From: Streptomyces sp. SID13726
GTDB taxonomy: Bacteria; Actinomycetota; Actinomycetes; Streptomycetales; Streptomycetaceae
DNA: 64,000 bases
NCBI RefSeq assembly: GCF_010548375.1
Contig: NZ_JAAGLY010000018.1
Location: forward strand, 115,129 to 179,128
Direction of reading: 5' to 3'
A program made the position numbers and the translations under genes. A model generated the notes under the pieces. That model had not been told where the DNA came from and ran no database searches. It saw only the letters and a list, made by a program, of their open reading frames with translations. Below are positions 59,586 to 64,000 of the stretch, in pieces; within the stretch, counting starts at the first letter, position 1, and each line of letters opens with the position of its first letter.

Positions 59586-60481
59586 GCAACACCTTTCTGC
59601 TGCAGGCGGTCGAGCGCGGCGAGAACGCCGCGGTCGTCGACCGGTTCGCCGGTCGAGTGGTAGGAGGTGCGCCGCAGCGTCCCGGCGGCGTCGATGTGGG
59701 CATAGGCGCGTAGCCCCGTCTCACGAGGCAGCGGCTGGGCAACGGGCAGCGGGCCCGTGTCTCCCTCGGCGAGGGCCAGCGGTACCGGCCCTCGGTACGC
59801 GGCGGCCCACTCGTGGAGGACAGCAACGACGTGCGGGCTGCTGCCTGGGCGGCCGCGTACCGGACGCTCGGGCAGCAGCAGGAGTTCCGCGGCCCCGGTC
59901 GAGGCGGCCAGGTCGGCGACGGCGTGCAGATCCGGCAGCGTATGGGTGTTGACAACGCAGTTGAGGCCGAACCGGAACGTCTGCCCGATCCAGGCAAGCC
60001 GCTGCACGAGGTCGGTGAAGGGGCGGCCGCGCAGCTTCTCGTAGGTAGAGCCGACTCCATCGACGCTTACGCGGATGAAGTTGACCGCTCCAGCCAGCGC
60101 GTCGATCAGTTGGGGGGTGAAGCGGTGGGCGTGCGTCGTCATGGTCACCGCGAGACCCGTGCGCTCAGCGGCGTGACGGCACACCTGCGGAAGGCGGCGG
60201 TAGAGGGTGGGTTCCCCGCCTCCGAATCCGACGCCGAGGCAGCCCTCCGCGTCCAGCTCGTCAACCCACGCGCACAGGCGGGCAGCATCCAGCACAGCAG
60301 CCGTTTTAGGCGCATAGCAGAACGGACACGCGAGGTCGCAGGCGTTGGTCAGGGCGATCGACACCTGGCGAGGAGCTCGGGCCCACTGCGCCTCAGGAAC
60401 GTCGACCTCATCGAAGAGTACGTTCAGGCCTGTGCCGCGGTCGAAGAGGTGCATTCCGTCGGGGCCGACACGACGTTTCAC
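59582..60481 (-). CDS. radical SAM enzyme in defence-like operon
   Basis: A 299-residue radical SAM enzyme. The 4Fe-4S motif CDLACPFC gives C48, C52, C55; GFGGGEPTLYR follows near 86-96 (SAM binding); a TMTTHAHRF strand and INCVVN-like LNCVVNTHTLPDL come later. No C-terminal SPASM cluster cysteines are seen. Start GTG 60481. Overlaps with DUF6375. Related to twitch-type enzymes for peptide or nucleotide modification. The antiviral viperins share the general layout, but I see no family-specific motif. Its job in the STAND operon is unknown. Confidence 0.82.
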   Translation of the reverse strand: MKRRVGPDGMHLFDRGTGLNVLFDEVDVPEAQWARAPRQVSIALTNACDLACPFCYAPKTAAVLDAARLCAWVDELDAEGCLGVGFGGGEPTLYRRLPQVCRHAAERTGLAVTMTTHAHRFTPQLIDALAGAVNFIRVSVDGVGSTYEKLRGRPFTDLVQRLAWIGQTFRFGLNCVVNTHTLPDLHAVADLAASTGAAELLLLPERPVRGRPGSSPHVVAVLHEWAAAYRGPVPLALAEGDTGPLPVAQPLPRETGLRAYAHIDAAGTLRRTSYHSTGEPVDDRGVLAALDRLQQKGVA

Positions 60482-60548
60482 CGGCAGCCCCGCTTCACTC
60501 GCACATCCCCCATCCACGTTTCGGCTCAAAGTATGGCAGCGACTGGTG

Positions 60549-60756
60549 AAGAGGCGGTCTTCCGCCTCCACCGCATCCGCCACACCAACAGCTGCTACTT
60601 CACCATGGTCGCCGTCGACGACGACCGAAAGCCCGTACCCGTCCGCCCCCACACCCCCACACCCCCACAACCAACGACGAACACCGGCGCTGGCGCGAAG
60701 CCGAACAACGGCGAGCCAACCGGCAAGCCGAAATCAGCAAGCCACACCAGCACTGA
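60549..60756 (+). pseudogene. acyl-CoA thioesterase C-terminal remnant, frameshifted
   Basis: Reads IRHTNSCYFTMVAVDDDRKPVPV in one frame, then after the repetitive CCCCCACACCCCCAC tract continues TNDEHRRWREAEQRRANRQ in another, both typical of the end of BFIT-type acyl-CoA thioesterases; stop TGA 60754-60756. The hotdog domains before it are gone. It lies divergent from the radical SAM gene. The following 60757-61085 has no gene. Confidence 0.65.
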
Positions 60757-61085
60757 GCAACCAGGAGACTCTCCGTCCTCGCCAGACGCCCGGTGCGATT
60801 CATCCAACCTGTTGATCAATCTTGATCAACAGCTCAACGCCCTCTCGGACAAACTGCCTTGGACCGAGACGGCCGCTGCTGCAGCGGATGGACCAGGAAA
60901 ACGCCAGCAAGGGACACGGCGCCGGCGACAAGCCCGGCAGCGGACAGCTGGTGTGCCCCGGCCCGGACCCAGGCGGCGCCCGAAGCGATGCAGACCTCCG
61001 CCCGGCCGACCGTCGCTGACGGTCGCGTTCGGCGCCACCTGTGGGGCCTCTAGGCCGAGGCCCCCACAGGCGTGCTCAATCGCTC

Positions 61086-61862
61086 TTACCCGGTAGTCGT
61101 GACGCCGAGCTTCAGCCGCTTTCCGTTCTTGCTGGCCGGGCGGCCCTGAGCGAACTGCGAACGCTGCGCGCCCGCGTTGCTCGTCGAGCGGCCCCGGCCT
61201 GCCGGGGGCTTGCGTTCGATCCGGTGGTTCCACTCGTCCCGCATGAACGGCTCGGCAGGCTTGTGCAGGTTCTTGAAGAGTTCGTTGTCGTACCAGGAGT
61301 GCCTCTTGTCCCATACCCGGGACAGAGCGGCCAGCCAGTCCTGGTGCTCACGCTCGGGCACGTCACAGACAGTGAGGAAGGCCAGCAGCTGGTCCTTGCT
61401 GAGCATGGTGGTGCCGTCGAGCATGCGGCGCATCGTGGTGCGCGGCAGCCGCCCCAGGCCTGCCCGGCGTTCCATCTCGCGCAGCGGCATCGCACCGGCC
61501 CGGTGGTACATCTCGCGCAGAGCGGCACGTAGTTCCGCCGCGTTTTCCACCAGTCGGGGCCTGGGCGCGCTGCCGAACGCAAGCGCAGCGCTGTGCTCCA
61601 CGGTGCGTGCGTGGCGCCAGCGGCGACGGGCCTGCTCCAACGATCCGCCGCAGGCCACGGCATACGCCTCCACCACCGGCAGGCGCGGGACGCGCTTGCC
61701 GCTCGCAGCGCGCTGCAGCGTGGTGGCCGAGTACGCGTTGTTGGTCTTCGCCGCGAGCTCGACGTACGTGAGCTGGGCGTTGGTACGGATCTCTCGCAGC
61801 CACCTGGCGAGAGCCAGGAGACCCAGGTTGAGCGTGGCGATCGGTTTCTCAGGACGTCCCAT
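61086..61862 (-). CDS. XRE-family regulator with long C-terminal region
   Basis: A 258-residue protein. Residues 17-60 are an HTH (LARWLREIRTNAQLTYVELAAKTNNAYSATTLQRAASG), followed by a second HTH-like repeat (REMERRAGLGRLPRTTMRRMLDGTTMLSKDQLLAFLTVC) at about 125-165 and a basic tail. Two-repeat proteins of this kind are common in streptomycetes beside small membrane proteins. It lies 9 bp after the 61872 gene in one operon. Confidence 0.85.
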   Translation of the reverse strand: MGRPEKPIATLNLGLLALARWLREIRTNAQLTYVELAAKTNNAYSATTLQRAASGKRVPRLPVVEAYAVACGGSLEQARRRWRHARTVEHSAALAFGSAPRPRLVENAAELRAALREMYHRAGAMPLREMERRAGLGRLPRTTMRRMLDGTTMLSKDQLLAFLTVCDVPEREHQDWLAALSRVWDKRHSWYDNELFKNLHKPAEPFMRDEWNHRIERKPPAGRGRSTSNAGAQRSQFAQGRPASKNGKRLKLGVTTTG

Positions 61863-61871
61863 GACGCCCCC

Positions 61872-62105
61872 TCAAACCATCGGCAGGGGCAGCGGGACCC
61901 GGCGGCCGAAGCGCAGTGTCACCACCGCCCCCACCGCGATCAGACCGGCACCGGCGAGCAGCCGCAGGACGGTACCCAGATCCATGCCGCCCCACGCGAG
62001 TGCGACGCTGGTCAGGACGATGACGATGATGACGGCGGTCTCGGTTCCGGTGAGACGGTGCGGGGCGGGCGTACGGCCCCCCGCGGCATGGCGTTTGCGG
62101 CTCAT
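61872..62105 (-). CDS. small membrane protein, two predicted helices
   Basis: A 77-residue protein: basic N-terminus (MSRKRHAAGGRTPAPHR), helices at about 21-40 (TETAVIIVIVLTSVALAWGG) and 45-63 (VLRLLAGAGLIAVGAVVTL). ATG 62105 follows AGGGAG. In operon with the XRE gene. Possibly tied to membrane sensing; unknown. Confidence 0.75.
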   Translation of the reverse strand: MSRKRHAAGGRTPAPHRLTGTETAVIIVIVLTSVALAWGGMDLGTVLRLLAGAGLIAVGAVVTLRFGRRVPLPLPMV

Positions 62106-62617
62106 GCGAACTCCCTGTTGTGATCAGGCGGCTGCACTCGTGGGTGCTGCCGCCGGCGGCTGCGGACTCCTCACCACACCTGGACGGTGACACGTCCAAG
62201 GGGTCTACGTGCATGGTGCCCTACCGCCTGAAGGGACCCCGGCAGTTGATGCGTCCACGGGCCCCTTGGCAGTCCTCTTAGCAGTCTCCGTAAGCAATCC
62301 ACGCGGATCATCCCGGCTGACCTGCAATGTTCTCGCGCGGTGTACGGGACTCCGTACAGTTGAAGCGCCTGCGACCCAGCTTCGGCACGGCGAGCTTGCA
62401 CCCCCGCAGATAGGGATGCGACGCTCCATGACAGGTTCCAACTCCCCCGGCGGCTGCGGACTCCTCCCTACCGAACGGGCCAGAACCTTCGGGTACCGGC
62501 GTGCGTGACAGCACCCGGCCCAACGGTGAGGGCCGGCCTGCACCAGGTCGGCCCTCTGCCATGCCGTGGAGACGGCGAAAGACAGCACGGTGTTGTGGGC
62601 GGCGGGAGCTCGTGCGG
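62106..62617. other. 512-bp gap without an assigned gene
   Basis: Upstream of the small membrane gene. No frame with convincing composition. The promoter of the membrane-XRE operon should lie in 62106-62200. Confidence 0.45.
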
Positions 62618-62785
62618 TCAGGCGGCGACGCCCACACTCGTGCAGAACTCGTAGGCCCCGTACTGAGATCCCAGGTCGAGCAGGATGGCGTCGGTCCAGG
62701 CCTCGTCCAGCTCCGCCGCGTCGCCGGCCGCCCAGGCGCCAGCGAGGCGGTCCCAGCGCCGTACGTTCATCTGTCGGAAGGACAT
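62618..62785 (-). CDS. 55-residue small protein
   Basis: ATG 62785 to TGA 62620-62618. The product begins MSFRQMNVRRWDRLAGAWA, continues AAELDEAWTDAILLDLG, and ends CTSVGVAA. Balanced composition and typical codon use suggest a real gene, but there is no strong ribosome site; ATG 62770 is an alternative. Function unknown. Confidence 0.45.
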   Translation of the reverse strand: MSFRQMNVRRWDRLAGAWAAGDAAELDEAWTDAILLDLGSQYGAYEFCTSVGVAA

Positions 62786-62820
62786 CGCGCGCCACGTCGG
62801 AACGCAGCGCAGTCAGCAGC

Positions 62821-63423
62821 TCAGCCAGCCGCTCCCCCAAGGCCAGCTCTTTCTGCCCAACGTGCACGAGTCAAACCCGCCTTGGAGTGCGTGCCGTGCC
62901 GTGCCGCCTTCGACACCAGAAGCTGCGTACGTGGATCCCCAAAGCAGATCAGCGGGTCGCCCGCGCCCGGTGAGCGGCTACTGCACAGCGCGAGACCGAC
63001 GGGGATTTCGTCCTGGGTGAGCTGCTGCCCCGCCCGTGCCAGCTCTGGCGGTGTGTACAGCAGGAGCAGCTCGGTCCCTTCGCCCTCGAGGGCGTTGCGG
63101 CCGTGGATGGGAAGCTGGCACCGCTCCGCCGGCCGCGCAGGGCCTGCCGCATCACCACGTAGCCGTCACGGCCGCTGAACATGGCATGGAGCGAGTCCTG
63201 TCTCCAGCGCCCGGCGGTGGCGTGCTGCACCACGACGTCCACGTCGCCCGCCTCCAGGGCGCCGCGGATGCAGGAGCGGAACAGGTGGATCTCCTCGATG
63301 AGGTTGAGGGGCCATACGCGGTGCTCCAGCCGGTCGAGCAGCTGTCGCCCGTTCCTGCCCGCTCCCCACGGACCGGCACGGTGGCGGGCGTGGAGAACCT
63401 TAACTCCCGGCACTGGCAGTGAT
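62821..63423 (-). pseudogene. frameshifted gene of unknown function
   Basis: The 5' part reads LLDRLEHRVWPLNLIEEIHLFRS, ALEAGDVDVVVQH and FSGRDGYVVMRQALRG; near 63105-63125 the frame shifts and continues GRNALEGEGTELLLLYTPPELA, TQDEIPVGLALC and LICFGDP down to TGA at 62823-62821. Both parts have good codon use, so the shift is recent, or an error. I do not recognise the family. Its start lies near 63423 or further upstream. Confidence 0.55.
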
Positions 63424-63472
63424 CTTGGCGTGAGGTACTGCTCAGGCTGCACCGTGCCATCGGCCGCGAGAT

Positions 63473-63880
63473 CTACTCGGGGCCCGTTTCCGCCTCGGCC
63501 GCTTCGCACTCGTCGACCCGATCCTTGACCTGTGGGTCATCGGCCAGCTCCTCGGGGAGTGTTGTGTCGTGGGTGATGTGTGCCTTGATGAGCTGACGGA
63601 CGGATAGGCCCCTGGCCGTACTCAGGTTGGCGGCAGTGAGGTCGGCGTCCGTGAGGTCGGCGTAAGCCAGGTCTGCTCCGCCGAGTTCGGCCCCCGTAAG
63701 GTCTGCTCCCGGGAGTTTCACGCCGACAAGGTCGGCGTGGGTCAGGTCGGCGCCCTCCAGGTTCGCCTCGCTCAAGTCGGCGTGCTCAAGACGTGCGTGG
63801 CTGAAGACGGCCTTGCTCAGGTGTGCGCGTGTCAGAGTCGCACGGGGCAACGATGCATGGCTGAGGTCAACGTGTGTCAA
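63473..63880 (-). CDS. pentapeptide-repeat protein
   Basis: A 135-residue protein with about 14 A(D/N)LxX repeats at residues 3-90 (e.g. HADLSEANLEGADLTHADL), forming a right-handed beta-helix, then an acidic tail. The start is unclear: TTG 63880 is the first candidate, but the frame stays open to the window end. Pentapeptide proteins mimic DNA or bind gyrase, or serve as scaffolds. Confidence 0.85.
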   Translation of the reverse strand: MTHVDLSHASLPRATLTRAHLSKAVFSHARLEHADLSEANLEGADLTHADLVGVKLPGADLTGAELGGADLAYADLTDADLTAANLSTARGLSVRQLIKAHITHDTTLPEELADDPQVKDRVDECEAAEAETGPE

Positions 63881-63887
63881 CGGCCAC

Positions 63888-63970
63888 TCAGTTCTCCCCG
63901 GAGGCGGCCAGTAATTCTCCCCACTGGCGGCCAGCAGTTCTTCCCCAACCGCGGCCAGATATCTCCCCGC
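63888..63970. repeat. imperfect tandem repeats, about 23 bp, 3.5 copies
   Basis: TTCTCCCC occurs at 63892, 63915 and (as TTCTTCCCC) 63938, and a related ATCTCCCC at 63961; each of the first three is followed by GCGGCCAG. Multiple short repeats of this style mark the ends of IS21-family elements, so an element may begin just beyond the window; that is not shown here. Confidence 0.6.
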
Positions 63971-64000
63971 TGTTGGTGGGTGGATCAGCGCAAGGGGATC

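Noticed and set aside
59582..60481. Prokaryotic viperin
   Set aside because: The CxxxCxxC cluster is shared by all radical SAM enzymes; no viperin-specific motif was recognised and the context differs.
63888..63970. CRISPR array
   Set aside because: Repeat steps of about 23 bp leave no room for spacers; the units are contiguous and imperfect.
1..64000. tRNA or rRNA genes and attachment sites
   Set aside because: No cloverleaf-like GGTTCRANYCY pattern with pairing arms and no rRNA stretch was recognised; no integrase of tyrosine or serine type is present.

Overview
The window is high-GC DNA (roughly 70%) with GC-rich third codon positions, many GTG starts, GGAGG-type ribosome sites and ATGA/GTGA stop-start overlaps. 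Several families are typical of Streptomyces (DUF6083, DUF6207, DUF6375, LacI-controlled glycoside uptake, a Tpg-like telomere terminal protein). I read it as accessory DNA from a Streptomyces chromosome arm or a large linear plasmid. No tRNA, rRNA or CRISPR array was seen.

Region 1 (about 1-8.8 kb) holds small-molecule oxidoreductase and hydrolase genes with their regulators: a cut alpha/beta hydrolase, an EthD-like protein, a divergent SDR/TetR pair, an old-yellow-enzyme reductase, a PaaI-like thioesterase and a second alpha/beta hydrolase. Between them lie decayed remnants (HAD dehalogenase, SDR, HxlR regulator, quinone reductase). Region 2 (8.9-18.3 kb) is a plant-glycan locus: a GH78 alpha-L-rhamnosidase, an ABC sugar importer (binding lipoprotein and two permeases), a LacI repressor and a secreted GH43 arabinanase-like enzyme with a ricin-type carbohydrate-binding domain. 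Three near-identical TTGAA-type operators tie these together. Region 3 (18.3-29.4 kb) has a zinc alcohol dehydrogenase, a UvrD-like helicase operon with two unknown proteins, an XRE regulator, a histone-H1-like protein, and a divergent TetR/alpha-beta-hydrolase pair with two perfect 16-bp palindromes, plus remnants of an MBL-fold hydrolase, a STAS protein and a large LuxR/AfsR-type ATPase.

Region 4 (29.4-39.8 kb) is the most unusual. One operon encodes a small HTH protein, a 702-residue protein in which I can trace a divergent family-B DNA polymerase pattern, and a second HTH protein. Next to it is a six-gene operon: a small protein, a DDE (Mu/Tn7/Tn5053-type) transposase with all three catalytic residues, two TnsC/TniB-like AAA ATPases, a protein that looks like a third TnsC-like ATPase without its P-loop, and a protein with the conserved features of the Streptomyces telomere terminal protein Tpg. 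A DDE transposase, AAA regulators, a terminal protein and a candidate PolB together suggest either a transposon using a telomere protein for targeting, or a self-replicating (protein-primed) transposon or linear-replicon remnant.

Region 5 (40.5-63.9 kb) is a defence island: an ABC-three-component system (41.4-45.1 kb), a secreted HNH nuclease, a lipoprotein, an Mrr-like restriction endonuclease, a Gabija-type pair (gajA/gajB), an XRE-DUF488 fusion with an unknown partner, and an overlapping operon of a radical SAM enzyme, DUF6375 and a 1322-residue STAND NTPase with an N-terminal nuclease-like domain. An XRE regulator, a small membrane protein, a frameshifted gene and a pentapeptide-repeat protein follow. 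The window ends in short tandem repeats that may be the end of an IS element.
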